From DSAD01 sp036825155 (GTDB lineage Bacteria > Desulfobacterota > Desulfomonilia > UBA1062): 64,000 nt of DNA. The stretch spans positions 1 to 64,000 of the forward strand of contig DAISYU010000003.1 in assembly GCA_036825155.1 (NCBI GenBank), in the 5' to 3' direction. The position numbers and the translations under genes were made by a program. The stretch's first letter is position 1; every line of letters begins with the position of its first letter. The notes beneath the pieces were generated by a model. The model did not search any database. It saw only the letters and a program-made list of their open reading frames with translations, and had not been told where the DNA came from. Below, one piece after another: positions 38,880 through 47,569 of the stretch.

Positions 38880-39719
38880 TTGCATATATGTGCTGACCTC
38901 CATGTCCATACAACCGCATCCGATGGAGACATGAAACCGGGAGAGCTGGTATCGAAGGCAGCCTCAATCGGTCTTGAAACCGTCGCGATTACCGACCATG
39001 ACACCATCAAAGGGGTACCGGAAGCACTCAGTACCGGCAGAGAATCAGGCATCCATATTATTGCCGGGGTTGAGATCAGCGCAGAATATGAACCCGGCTC
39101 CATGCATATCCTCGGATATTTCAAGACGTTGCCCGACGGCCTTGAACAGGAGCTGCAGGCGGTTCAGATGGCCCGGCTGAAAAGATTCCCACAGATCATA
39201 GAAAAACTCAATGCACTGGGATATGCCATCACAAAAGACGATGTGACATCCATAGCAGGCGATGCCCAGATCGGACGGCCTCATATTGCAAAGGCCATGA
39301 TGCAAAAAGGCTACGTAAAAGATTACGAGACCGCATTCTCAACGTATCTGGCAAAAGGCAAACCCGCCTACGTGCCAAAAGAGAAGATGCACGTCCATCA
39401 GGCACTGAACCTGATCCGTCACCATGGGGGCCTGCCGGTCCTCGCCCACCCCTTCACCCTGGAACTGGAACCCTACGAATTGAAGATTGCTGTGGAGCAG
39501 CTCAAATCGGAGGGGCTTAAAGGGATAGAAGTCTTTTACCCGGAACATACCAGGTCGCAGAAGAAGCTCTATGCTGCCCTCGCCCGTGATCTCGATCTGT
39601 TCATGACAGGAGGAACCGATTACCACGGCCAGGGACGGGGCCGGACAAGCATAGGTGATTTCGGCCTCGACAGGGAAACCCTGCACGTCATGCTCGACAC
39701 ATTCAATCAACTGCAGTGA
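38880..39719 (+). CDS. PHP-domain phosphoesterase (RNase AM/YciV-like)
   Basis: A 279-residue PHP-domain protein. Metal-binding motifs are DLHVHTTASDG (6-16), ITDHDT (about 38-43), GVEISAEY, HPF near residue 195 and TDYHG near 254. The overall pattern matches the YciV/TrpH group, which degrades 3',5'-nucleoside bisphosphates or trims RNA 5' ends. The start appears to be TTG at 38880, 4 nt after the receiver gene, giving MHICADLHVH; no in-frame ATG or GTG fits upstream. Spacing indicates cotranscription with the receiver gene. Confidence 0.85.
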   Translation: MHICADLHVHTTASDGDMKPGELVSKAASIGLETVAITDHDTIKGVPEALSTGRESGIHIIAGVEISAEYEPGSMHILGYFKTLPDGLEQELQAVQMARLKRFPQIIEKLNALGYAITKDDVTSIAGDAQIGRPHIAKAMMQKGYVKDYETAFSTYLAKGKPAYVPKEKMHVHQALNLIRHHGGLPVLAHPFTLELEPYELKIAVEQLKSEGLKGIEVFYPEHTRSQKKLYAALARDLDLFMTGGTDYHGQGRGRTSIGDFGLDRETLHVMLDTFNQLQ

Positions 39720-39742
39720 TCCCCCTGCCCTGTTTTTCCTAC

Positions 39743-39771
39743 TTGACAGTTTGCATAGTGTTGTCTAACTG
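39743..39771 (+). promoter_or_regulatory. Putative promoter of cysteine synthase
   Basis: TTGACA (39743-39748), 17-nt spacer, TAACTG (39766-39771). The gene starts 110 nt downstream, leaving a roughly 100-nt leader without an obvious known riboswitch. Confidence 0.4.
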
Positions 39772-39880
39772 GAATGACTTGGAACACGCTGCAGGTGGCG
39801 TCTTGAAGGAACGTTACTATTCATTATGCCGGCACGCATGACACCATCTGCTTAGATCAAAACGCACCAGGAGAAAAGTA

Positions 39881-40783
39881 ATGTTTTCGAAAAATGTCCT
39901 TGATCAAATCGGCAACACCCCGATCGTCTGCCTGAAGTCTGTCTTCGATGCAAATATCTTTGCAAAGGCGGAGCATCTCAACCCCGGCGGCAGCATCAAA
40001 GACCGCGTCGCCCTGTTCATGCTTCAAGAGGCTATCAAGGAAGGGAAGCTCAAACCAGGCGACACCATTGCAGAACCGACTTCAGGGAATACCGGCATCG
40101 GTATCGCCCTGGTAGGGGGGCTGCTCGGCTACGATGTAGTCATTGCCATGCCGGAAAATATGAGCGAGGAGCGCAAGAAGATTATACGGGCGCTAGGAGC
40201 AGATATTATCCTCACCCCGGCCGAAGAGAGCGTGGAAGGAGCCATCAAGGCTGTGCTGGATCTTCAGCAGTCACGGCCCAATGTGTATATCCCCCAGCAG
40301 TTCGAGAACCCGAACAATCCGCTCACTCATTACCTTACCACAGGCCCTGAGATATGGACACAGCTCAGGCACCATGTGGATATCTTCGTGTCCGGCCTCG
40401 GCAGCGGCGGGACCTTAGGCGGGGCAGGCAAATTCCTCAAAGAGCGCAACAAGGATACCATCATCGTTGCCGTTGAACCAAAGAACGTTTCGGCCCTCTT
40501 AGGTCATGAACCGGGACTCCACCGTATCGAGGGGATCGGGGACGGCTTCATACCACCCGTACTGGACACCTCGCTGGTGGATGAGGTTATCGAGGTCACG
40601 GATGAAGATGCCATCGAGATCTCCCGCCTTCTCGCTCGAAGGGCAGGGCTCCTGGTGGGGACTTCCTCGGGCGCGAATGTATGGGCCTGCATGCAGATGG
40701 CCAAGAAGTTCGGCAGCGACAAGATCATTGCAACGGTACTGGCCGACAGGGCGGAACGATATTTTTCCACGAGCCTGATCTGA
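39881..40783 (+). CDS. cysK: Cysteine synthase (O-acetylserine sulfhydrylase)
   Basis: A 300-residue fold-type II PLP enzyme that makes cysteine from O-acetylserine and sulfide. The PLP lysine is K40 in NPGGSIKDR; the substrate loop is PTSGNTGIG (about 67-75); the phosphate-binding loop is GLGSGGTLGGAG (about 173-184); the C-terminal serine segment is GTSSGAN. It is slightly shorter than typical CysK. Distinguishing CysK from CysM (thiosulfate-using) is not possible here. AGGAG lies about 8 nt before the ATG. Confidence 0.9.
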   Translation: MFSKNVLDQIGNTPIVCLKSVFDANIFAKAEHLNPGGSIKDRVALFMLQEAIKEGKLKPGDTIAEPTSGNTGIGIALVGGLLGYDVVIAMPENMSEERKKIIRALGADIILTPAEESVEGAIKAVLDLQQSRPNVYIPQQFENPNNPLTHYLTTGPEIWTQLRHHVDIFVSGLGSGGTLGGAGKFLKERNKDTIIVAVEPKNVSALLGHEPGLHRIEGIGDGFIPPVLDTSLVDEVIEVTDEDAIEISRLLARRAGLLVGTSSGANVWACMQMAKKFGSDKIIATVLADRAERYFSTSLI

Positions 40784-40799
40784 GATTGGTAAATAGTTT

Positions 40800-40834
40800 C
40801 CCTGAAAATGGGAACTTATGTTCCACTTTCAGGG
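40800..40834. promoter_or_regulatory. Nested inverted repeat (cysK terminator or activator site)
   Basis: CCCTGAAA (40800-40807) pairs with TTTCAGGG (40827-40834), and inside it GGAAC (40811-40815) pairs with GTTCC (40820-40824). It may end the cysK transcript, although no T-run follows. It is also centred about 106 bp upstream of the predicted start of the next sigma-54 unit, the usual place for an activator-binding site. Confidence 0.5.
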
Positions 40835-40897
40835 ATCTTTCTACAGGCCGTCTATAGCTATATCCAATGATATCAGCAGGTTATATTATTTCCTCTC

Positions 40898-40913
40898 TGG
40901 CATTGACATTGCT
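40898..40913 (+). promoter_or_regulatory. Putative sigma-54 (-24/-12) promoter
   Basis: TGGCATTGACATTGCT matches TGGCAC-N5-TTGC(A/T) at all core positions except C6 (T here), with exact GG-N10-GC spacing. The predicted start is near 40924. No coding sequence with a ribosome-binding site follows before the terminator at 40961-40992. Confidence 0.6.
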
Positions 40914-40923
40914 ATATATGGGT

Positions 40924-40992
40924 ATTCATAACGGCCTAAATCCTACCTTTATGGGAAAAGGGATCTCCGCCACAAAGGAGATCCTTTTTTTT
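40924..40992 (+). ncRNA. Candidate small RNA (~69 nt), sigma-54 dependent
   Basis: The segment from the predicted sigma-54 start to the end of a strong terminator would give an RNA of about 69 nt. It has a single-stranded 5' region with TCCTACCTTT (40941-40950), which is complementary to a Shine-Dalgarno-like sequence. A weak hairpin CCTTT/AAAGG follows, then the terminator hairpin with eight U. This is the layout of Hfq-type regulatory RNAs, but no homologue is recognised. A short open frame crosses the region but has no ribosome-binding site. Confidence 0.5.
40961..40992 (+). terminator. Strong Rho-independent terminator
   Basis: GGATCTCC (40961-40968), loop GCCACAAA, GGAGATCC (40977-40984), then T8 (40985-40992). 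It lies 177 nt after the cysK stop and 192 nt before the next gene, so it belongs to a separate short transcript or a leader. The rest of 40993-41184 shows nothing beyond the AAGGAG site of the next gene. Confidence 0.85.
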
Positions 40993-41184
40993 ATGTCATC
41001 ACAACCATCCAGGTGCATCCGGTTCGGTCACTTCAAAAGCGCTACGGAATGCAGGAAAGAAAGAAAAATAAGGTATTGGAAACAGACGCGATAACCGATA
41101 AAAGATATGGTGCACGCGAGGATATGCTATACAATCGCTTAATTTTTTACTAGTATCACTGCAGCAACACAAGGAGAACAGGCA

Positions 41185-42201
41185 TTGAGCGAGAATTCCG
41201 TCACACAGGCCATACAGATCAGCGTTATCATTCCCATGTTCAATGAAGAGGAAAACGCCAAAGACACCATCGCCAGAATTACCCGGACACTTGAACTCGA
41301 CGGCCGGTCATTTGAAATTATCCCGGTCAATGACGGCAGCAGGGACGATACGCTTGCGGTCCTTGATTCGATTGCCGCAAGAAACAACCATGTCCGCGTA
41401 GTCTCATACTGGAAGAACGGCGGCAGGGGCAAGGCCATCAGGTACGGCCTCAAAGCATCCCGGGGCGAGTACATCGCAACCATAGACGCAGATCTCTCCT
41501 ACGATCCGAAATACATCACAGAGATGACAAAAGTCCTTGATGAAGAACGTGATATCGATGTGGTCCTGGCGAGCCCTTACATGGAGGGAGGCAAAACCGA
41601 AGGGGTTCCGAAAGACAGGCTCTTTATCTCAAGAGCGGGAAACAAGATCCTCCAACTGGCCATCCCCGAAAAGATCCATACGCTGACCTGCATTGTGAGA
41701 TGCTACCGCCGACAGGTCGTCGAGAGCCTGGATCTGGAATCCGAAGGCAAAGAGATCCATCTCGAGATCCTCTCCAAGGTGCTTGCCATGGGATACCGGG
41801 TCAAGGAAATCCCGGCGACGCTGACATCGAGAAAAAAAGGGAGCTCAAAGTTTGCTTTCAGGGCCACCGCTCTCTCTCATATACTCTTTACCATCTTCGA
41901 ACGGCCCAGTCTGCTGTTCGGTTTCATCGGCATCTTCCTTGCCCTGATCGGAATCGGCCTGGGTGTCTATGTCCTCGTTCTCTACCTGGGTGCCGTGCTC
42001 AATCCCAACAGACCCCTGATCACCCTGATGATCCTCTTTACCCTGGGCGGTATACAGATTCTCTCCTTCGGCTTCCTGGCGTCTCAGATTCACTACCTGA
42101 GGAAAGAGGTGCTCCTGAACCGCAAGGCTCTGGCAACCATCATCAACAACAAAAAGACCTCTCAAAGCGACTCCGGCTATAAACACTCGCAGGAACCTTA
42201 G
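41185..42201 (+). CDS. Membrane-anchored GT2 polyprenyl-phosphate-type glycosyltransferase
   Basis: A 338-residue GT2 enzyme like dolichyl/polyprenyl-phosphate sugar synthases. The catalytic domain (1-225) has IIPMFNEEENAKDTI, VNDGSRDDT, the donor site IDADLSYDP and the acceptor-side segment SRKKGSSKFAFRA. Two transmembrane helices follow (about 245-270 and 280-305). It probably charges a lipid carrier with a sugar for glycan export. The start is TTG at 41185 with AAGGAG 8 nt upstream. It stands alone, so the pathway is unknown. Confidence 0.85.
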   Translation: MSENSVTQAIQISVIIPMFNEEENAKDTIARITRTLELDGRSFEIIPVNDGSRDDTLAVLDSIAARNNHVRVVSYWKNGGRGKAIRYGLKASRGEYIATIDADLSYDPKYITEMTKVLDEERDIDVVLASPYMEGGKTEGVPKDRLFISRAGNKILQLAIPEKIHTLTCIVRCYRRQVVESLDLESEGKEIHLEILSKVLAMGYRVKEIPATLTSRKKGSSKFAFRATALSHILFTIFERPSLLFGFIGIFLALIGIGLGVYVLVLYLGAVLNPNRPLITLMILFTLGGIQILSFGFLASQIHYLRKEVLLNRKALATIINNKKTSQSDSGYKHSQEP

Positions 42202-42226
42202 ACGAATTGACTTGACAACAAACCCC

Positions 42227-42268
42227 GAATCATGATTCATTTTTCGTATTAGAATATTATTGTAATAC
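42227..42268. repeat. Two inverted repeats upstream of the acyl-CoA dehydrogenase
   Basis: GAATCATGATTC (42227-42238) is a perfect 12-bp palindrome. GTATTA (42246-42251) and TAATAC (42263-42268) form a second inverted repeat. TTGACA (42212-42217) lies just before. These are candidate regulator sites for the catabolic gene downstream. Confidence 0.4.
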
Positions 42269-42380
42269 AATACATATGTATGCTTAAGGTTCACGCCCCC
42301 ATGCAAAAACTTTTTTAATGATAAGAAGAAGATACCAACTTCTCTTACTATAACTTGCATAGTGCACAAAGGAGGTATTG

Positions 42381-44246
42381 ATGGCGAATCTAATCTTGGA
42401 TGAGAGGGACCAGCAATTCGTTTTGTACGAGATGCTTGGATCGGAAAGACTCTGTGATTTCCCGAAATTCACTGATTTTTCCCGGGATATGTTCGATATG
42501 ATCTTAAGCGAGGCGCAGAAATTCGCCTCCGAAGAGGTCTTCCCTACCCTGGAGGAGTCGGACAAGGTGGGCTGCAGGCTCGAGGACGGACAGGTCCGTG
42601 TACCCGAGTGCTTCCACCGGGTATACAAACTCTTCTGCGAGAGCGGCTGGAACTGCATGTCGCTGCCCCAGGAGGTGGGCGGACAGGGACTGCCCTTCCT
42701 CATGAGGATCGCCGCCCATGAGTGGTTCATGCACAACTTTGCCTTTGCCTCATACCCGGGGCTCGGAGAAGGGGCCTCCCACCTTATCGAGGTCTACGGC
42801 ACTGAGGAATTGAAGAACAAGTATGTTCCCAAGATGATCAGCGGCGAGTGGGGCGGGTCCATGTGCCTGACCGAACCGGGTGCGGGCACCGATGTGGGCA
42901 ACCTGAGCACCAAGGCTGTCCGCCAGGCTGACGGCACATTCAAGATCCAGGGAACCAAGATCTTCATAACAGGCGGAGACCAGGATCTCACCGAGAACAT
43001 CATCCATCCCGTACTTGCCCGCATCGAAGGTGATCCGGCAGGCACCAAGGGCATCTCCATCTTCATCGTACCCAAGTTTATCGTGAATGAGGACGGATCA
43101 CTTGGCAGGCGTAACGATTTCGAGATCGCCAAGATCGAGGAAAAGATGGGTATCCACGGAAGCTCCACCTGTCTCATCAACTTCGGCGACAACAACGAAT
43201 GCTATGCAGAACTCCTGGGCGAAGAGCGGGAGGGCATGAAGATCATGTTCCAGATGATGAACGAGGCGAGAATCGCCACAGGGCTGCAGGGGCTCACCAG
43301 CGGGAGCATCGCCTACCTCCACGCCCTTCAGTATACCAAGGAGCGGCTGCAGGGTTCCTCGCTCATGGAATTCAAGAATCCTGAAGCACCAAGGGTTCCC
43401 ATCATCGAACACCCTGATGTGCGTCGTATGCTGCTGTGGATGAAGTCCAATGTCGATAGCATGAGGGCGCTTATGTACTATGCCACCATGTGCGGAGACA
43501 TAGCCTCGAACACCGCCGATGAAGCGGAGCTGGACAAGCTGCTGGGGATCTTTGAGGTGCTCACCCCCATCGTGAAGGCCTACTGTACGGATATCGGATT
43601 TAAGATAACCGAGACAGCCATGCAGTGCTACGGGGGGTACGGCTACTGCAGCGAATATCCCATAGAGCAGTTCATGCGTGACGAAAAGATCGCCTGCATC
43701 TACGAAGGGACCAACGGCATCCAGGCCCTTGACCTCATCGGCAGAAAACTGGGGATGAAGAAAGGCGCCTATTTTATGTATCTCTTAGGCGAGATGAATT
43801 CTACAATTGCGAAATACAGGGAAACAGACGGGCTTGGCGGTCTGGCTGATGATGTTCAGGCCGGCGTCAATGCCCTGGCCGATATGGGACTCTTCTTTGC
43901 CCAGTGCGGCAAGGCAGGGAAATTCCTCGTCCCGGTGGGAAATGCCTATCCGTTCCTCATGATGATGGGCAAGATTATTTCAGCATGGCTGCTCTTCTGG
44001 CAGGCCGGTGTTGCCAAGGAGAAACTCACACAGGTCTGCAGCAGCAAGGGTGTAGACATGAACGACGGCACAGGCATGCAGCAGCTCATAAAGGAAAACA
44101 AGGATGCCGCATTCTATGACGGGAAGATCAAAACGGCACGATTCTTTATCAAACATGTCCTGCCTGAGATTGAAGGGACCATCAAATCAATAAAAAGCGA
44201 AGACCTCTCCATCATGGAGATCGCCTCAGAGAGCTTTGCGTCATAA
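42381..44246 (+). CDS. Large acyl-CoA dehydrogenase (DmdC-like)
   Basis: A 621-residue FAD-dependent acyl-CoA dehydrogenase of the long type with an extra C-terminal helical domain (about 450-610), as in 3-methylmercaptopropionyl-CoA dehydrogenase (DmdC) relatives. The core has MCLTEPGAGTDVGNLSTKA (about 155-173) and the catalytic glutamate E442 in CIYEGTNGIQ. The enzyme introduces the alpha-beta double bond into an acyl-CoA and passes electrons to ETF. The substrate is unknown. ATG 42381 follows GGAGG by 5 nt. A terminator follows the gene. Confidence 0.88.
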   Translation: MANLILDERDQQFVLYEMLGSERLCDFPKFTDFSRDMFDMILSEAQKFASEEVFPTLEESDKVGCRLEDGQVRVPECFHRVYKLFCESGWNCMSLPQEVGGQGLPFLMRIAAHEWFMHNFAFASYPGLGEGASHLIEVYGTEELKNKYVPKMISGEWGGSMCLTEPGAGTDVGNLSTKAVRQADGTFKIQGTKIFITGGDQDLTENIIHPVLARIEGDPAGTKGISIFIVPKFIVNEDGSLGRRNDFEIAKIEEKMGIHGSSTCLINFGDNNECYAELLGEEREGMKIMFQMMNEARIATGLQGLTSGSIAYLHALQYTKERLQGSSLMEFKNPEAPRVPIIEHPDVRRMLLWMKSNVDSMRALMYYATMCGDIASNTADEAELDKLLGIFEVLTPIVKAYCTDIGFKITETAMQCYGGYGYCSEYPIEQFMRDEKIACIYEGTNGIQALDLIGRKLGMKKGAYFMYLLGEMNSTIAKYRETDGLGGLADDVQAGVNALADMGLFFAQCGKAGKFLVPVGNAYPFLMMMGKIISAWLLFWQAGVAKEKLTQVCSSKGVDMNDGTGMQQLIKENKDAAFYDGKIKTARFFIKHVLPEIEGTIKSIKSEDLSIMEIASESFAS

Positions 44247-44261
44247 AAACAGCCCATGCCC

Positions 44262-44304
44262 AAACACAATCAGCGGGGAGAAGCCTTCCCCCTGATTGTG
44301 TTTT
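44262..44304 (+). terminator. Rho-independent terminator after the large dehydrogenase
   Basis: AAACACAATCAG (44262-44273) pairs with CTGATTGTGTTT (44292-44303), with an additional GGGGA/TCCCC inner stem and a short T-run. It separates the first dehydrogenase gene from the next transcription unit. Confidence 0.75.
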
Positions 44305-44423
44305 CCTTCCCCTGTCTGTCAGTATGAGAAAAGCAGCGTGAACCCTTCTTTTCCCTGACCCCATACCACTCAATTTCTGCATGGTCCTCCCTCTCCCCGC
44401 ACCTTTCTGACGGCCTAATCATA

Positions 44424-44452
44424 TTGAATTCCTCTGCGATTTGTTGTAATAT
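44424..44452 (+). promoter_or_regulatory. Putative promoter of the second acyl-CoA dehydrogenase unit
   Basis: TTGAAT (44424-44429), 17-nt spacer, TAATAT (44447-44452), in an AT-rich stretch. The gene begins at 44515. A second TATAAT occurs at 44461 without a good -35. Confidence 0.45.
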
Positions 44453-44514
44453 TATATAACTATAATACTATTTGCTGTGCTGCTGCACTATCACTGCAAT
44501 GGGGAGGGCCGGTT

Positions 44515-45666
44515 ATGTCCGTACTCGATACACGCTACACCGAGGAACACTCTATATTCAGGGAGTCCATCAAGAGATTCTTTGCCAAAGAGGTTACCCC
44601 GTTTGTCGATGAATGGGAAAAAGAAGGGATCGTTCCAAGAGAGATCTGGAAGAAGTTCGGTCAGCAGGGATTCTTATGCCCCTGGATTCCCGAGGAATAC
44701 GGCGGAGTGGGAGCGGATTTCCTTTATACCCTCATTGGCATCGAGGAGGCTGCCAGGACTCACTGCAGCGGTTTTGCCTTCCCCCTCCATACGGATATCA
44801 TCGTACCGTACATTTATAATTTTGCAAACGAGGAGCAGAAATCCCGCTGGCTCCCCGGGTGCATCTCAGGCGACATTGTCACTGCCATCGCCATGACCGA
44901 ACCGGGGGCAGGCTCTGATCTGTCAGCTATCCGCACAACCGCGGTCAAGGACGGCGATCACTACATCTTAAACGGGCAGAAGACATTCATCTCCAACGGG
45001 ATCCTGTGCGATCTCGTGCTTGTTGCGGCCGTAACCAATCCCCAGGCAGACTCCCCCTATACCGGGATCTCGCTGATCGCGGTTGAAGACGGCACACCGG
45101 GCTTTGAAAAAGGGAGAAACCTCGACAAGATAGGGCTCCACTCCCAGGACACGGCGGAGATGGCCTTTGTCGATTGCAGGGTGCCAGCCGCCAACCTCAT
45201 CGGCGCCGAAGGCCAGGGGTTTTACTATCTCATGGAAGAACTGCAGCAGGAGCGGATCGTATGTGCCATCATGTGCCAGGTCGCTGCAGAAGAGGCACTT
45301 CGGCTTACCATTGACTATACCAAGAGCAGGGAAGCCTTCGGAAGGCCCATCAGCCGGTTCCAGTACATTTCGTTCGAACTCGCAAAGATCGCGACCGAGG
45401 TGGAGGTAGGCAGGGCATTCCTGGAGAGCCTTGTCATCGATCATATGGAGGGAAAAGAGATCGTGAAGAAGGCCTCCATGGCAAAATACTGGCTTGCGGA
45501 GATGCTCAACCGCATGGTGGGAAAATGCGTCCAGTACCACGGCGGCTATGGGTACATGGAAGAGTATCCCATAGCCCGGATATTCAGGGACGCGCGGGTA
45601 CAGACCATCTATGCGGGCACGTCCGAGATCATGCTTCTCATCATTTCCCGATCCCTCGGGTTGTGA
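44515..45666 (+). CDS. Acyl-CoA dehydrogenase, long-chain/isovaleryl type
   Basis: A 383-residue acyl-CoA dehydrogenase with normal length. FAD and substrate motifs include AIAMTEPGAGSDLSAIRTTA (about 124-143) and SREAFGRPIS (about 262-271). The usual C-terminal catalytic Glu (YEGT) is alanine here, IYAGTSEIM. The helix segment LVIDHMEGKEIV (about 310-321) places a glutamate where LCAD and isovaleryl-CoA dehydrogenase have theirs, so it should still be active. GGAGGG lies 6 nt before the ATG. The acyl-CoA ligase follows 77 nt downstream. Confidence 0.9.
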   Translation: MSVLDTRYTEEHSIFRESIKRFFAKEVTPFVDEWEKEGIVPREIWKKFGQQGFLCPWIPEEYGGVGADFLYTLIGIEEAARTHCSGFAFPLHTDIIVPYIYNFANEEQKSRWLPGCISGDIVTAIAMTEPGAGSDLSAIRTTAVKDGDHYILNGQKTFISNGILCDLVLVAAVTNPQADSPYTGISLIAVEDGTPGFEKGRNLDKIGLHSQDTAEMAFVDCRVPAANLIGAEGQGFYYLMEELQQERIVCAIMCQVAAEEALRLTIDYTKSREAFGRPISRFQYISFELAKIATEVEVGRAFLESLVIDHMEGKEIVKKASMAKYWLAEMLNRMVGKCVQYHGGYGYMEEYPIARIFRDARVQTIYAGTSEIMLLIISRSLGL

Positions 45667-45743
45667 GATGAGACGCGTGAGGCTTTCACACCGGGCACAG
45701 TTCAACAGGGGAAAGACAAAGCCCTGATCAGGAGGCTTGAACC

Positions 45744-47480
45744 ATGGCACGGAAAAGTTTTGGCGAGCTTCTTGCCGACATGGCACGATACAATCCCAGG
45801 GGTATTGCAGTCACCTGCGGCGCTACGAAGGTCAGGTGGAACGACCTCAATGCAAAAGCGAACCGGTTTGCCAATGCCCTGACCTCCCTCGGTGTGAAAA
45901 AGGGCGATCATGTAAGCATCATGTTCCACGACTGCCCCGAGTTCATCGAGGCAAACTATGCCGCACAGAAGATCGGGGCTGTTCCCATCCCCATGAATTT
46001 CAGGTTTGTGGCCAAGGAAATCGAATACCAGGTGAATCATTCGGATTCCACGGTGCTTATCTTCGAGGATCTGTTCGTCGACGAGGTGCTGGCGGCGAAA
46101 AAGAATATGCCCCGCCTGCAGCACTATATCTGCCTGAACCGGAGCGGGACAAAGGCCTTCGGCATGATCGATTATGAGAATCTCATCTCGCATCACGATG
46201 CCTCGGAACCCGAACCATGCACCGATGACGATGACATCTGTACGATCTGCTACACCGGCGGGACAACCGGGCTCCCCAAGGGTGTGGTACTGACCTACAG
46301 CAACTTCTGGCACCTGTCAGAGTCCCTGTTCGGAGATCTCATCGGGCGCCTTGCATCGGATGAGAAGGTAAACTTCGGCAGGATCATATCCAGGCTGATC
46401 AATACTGAGGCCATGGAGAATCCCATCAACAGGGTCATGGCATCTCCCAAGGCCAGGTCGTTCGTTTCCACCTCCATCCCCAAGCTTCTCCCCAAACTCT
46501 CAGGAACTGCTGCGGGTCCGCTTCTCGGCCGTATCACGGGCGGACTGTCCATGTTTCTCAACATGCCGCTGTTCCATATGGCAAACTACCAGATCCTGAT
46601 TATCGGGCCCATGTCCGGCCTGCCGCGATACATCATCAGGGAGGGCATCCACTTTGATCCGAAAGAGGTGCTCGAGACCATAGAACGGGAAAGACCCATG
46701 GTAGTGATCTGCGTGCCGACCCAGTGGAAGATGATCCTGAACAGCCCTGAAATCGAAACGTTTGACACGGGCTCTGTCCTGGTCGCCATGACCGGTGCCG
46801 GGGTGAACCCAGCTGAGACGAAAAAGGAAATCTTGAGACGGTTTCGCAATTCCCTTGTCGTTGATATCTTCGGGCAGACAGAAATGACGCCGGATACCAC
46901 CATCAGGATTGACGCCACCGAAGAGGGTCTGAAAAACAAGTCGGTAGGCAGACCGCTTGCCGGCATCGAGATGCGTATTGTGGACGAAAACGGGCTGGAT
47001 GTTGCCCATGGAGAGACCGGGGAAATCCTCTACCGAAGCGCCACGATCATGAAAGAATACTACGGAGAGAAGGAAAAAACCGCCCAGGTGATCAGGGACG
47101 GTTGGTTTTACTCGGGCGATCTCGGATACATCGATCCTGACGGCGAGCTCATTGTCGTGGACAGGAAAGGTGAGTGTATCTCCACCGGGGGTGAAAAGGT
47201 CTTTCCCCATGAAGTGGAAGAGATCCTCTCCGGTAATGAAAAGGTGGATTCCGTGTGTGTTATCGGTATTCCTGACGAGATATGGGGGCAGAAGGTACGT
47301 GCAGTTGTCGTTCTAAAAGACGGGCAGGCTGCCACGGAAGAAGAAATTATTGCCTGGTCGAAAAGCAGGATGACCGGCTTCAAGCGCCCGAAATCCATTG
47401 TGTTTGCCAACTCGCTTCCCTTAAGCCCGGTGGGGAAGGTCCTCAGGAGCCAGGTGAAGGGTCTCTACGGAAAACCCTGA
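45744..47480 (+). CDS. AMP-forming acyl-CoA ligase
   Basis: A 578-residue class I adenylate-forming enzyme that activates a carboxylic acid to acyl-CoA via acyl-AMP. The P-loop-like motif is CYTGGTTGLPKGV (about residue 170). Later motifs are FGQTEMTP (about 376), YSGDLGYIDPDGEL (about 457), DRKGE and the C-terminal lysine region LPLSPVGKVLRS. It has an insertion of about 70 residues after the P-loop (SLFGDLIGRLASDEK onward). AGGAGG lies upstream of the ATG. The acid substrate cannot be told from sequence. Confidence 0.9.
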   Translation: MARKSFGELLADMARYNPRGIAVTCGATKVRWNDLNAKANRFANALTSLGVKKGDHVSIMFHDCPEFIEANYAAQKIGAVPIPMNFRFVAKEIEYQVNHSDSTVLIFEDLFVDEVLAAKKNMPRLQHYICLNRSGTKAFGMIDYENLISHHDASEPEPCTDDDDICTICYTGGTTGLPKGVVLTYSNFWHLSESLFGDLIGRLASDEKVNFGRIISRLINTEAMENPINRVMASPKARSFVSTSIPKLLPKLSGTAAGPLLGRITGGLSMFLNMPLFHMANYQILIIGPMSGLPRYIIREGIHFDPKEVLETIERERPMVVICVPTQWKMILNSPEIETFDTGSVLVAMTGAGVNPAETKKEILRRFRNSLVVDIFGQTEMTPDTTIRIDATEEGLKNKSVGRPLAGIEMRIVDENGLDVAHGETGEILYRSATIMKEYYGEKEKTAQVIRDGWFYSGDLGYIDPDGELIVVDRKGECISTGGEKVFPHEVEEILSGNEKVDSVCVIGIPDEIWGQKVRAVVVLKDGQAATEEEIIAWSKSRMTGFKRPKSIVFANSLPLSPVGKVLRSQVKGLYGKP

Positions 47481-47569
47481 ACGAATAGTACGCGAGTGAG
47501 ACCTGCCGTGAGGTGTTCTCGCATATAAAATGAACAGCTATTCTGCAATGGCAACAAGGAGGGGATAGA

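Noticed and set aside
40867..41094. 75-codon plus-strand frame between cysK and the glycosyltransferase
   Set aside because: No ribosome-binding site, runs through a strong terminator, and its codon pattern does not look coding. The sigma-54/terminator unit explains the region better.
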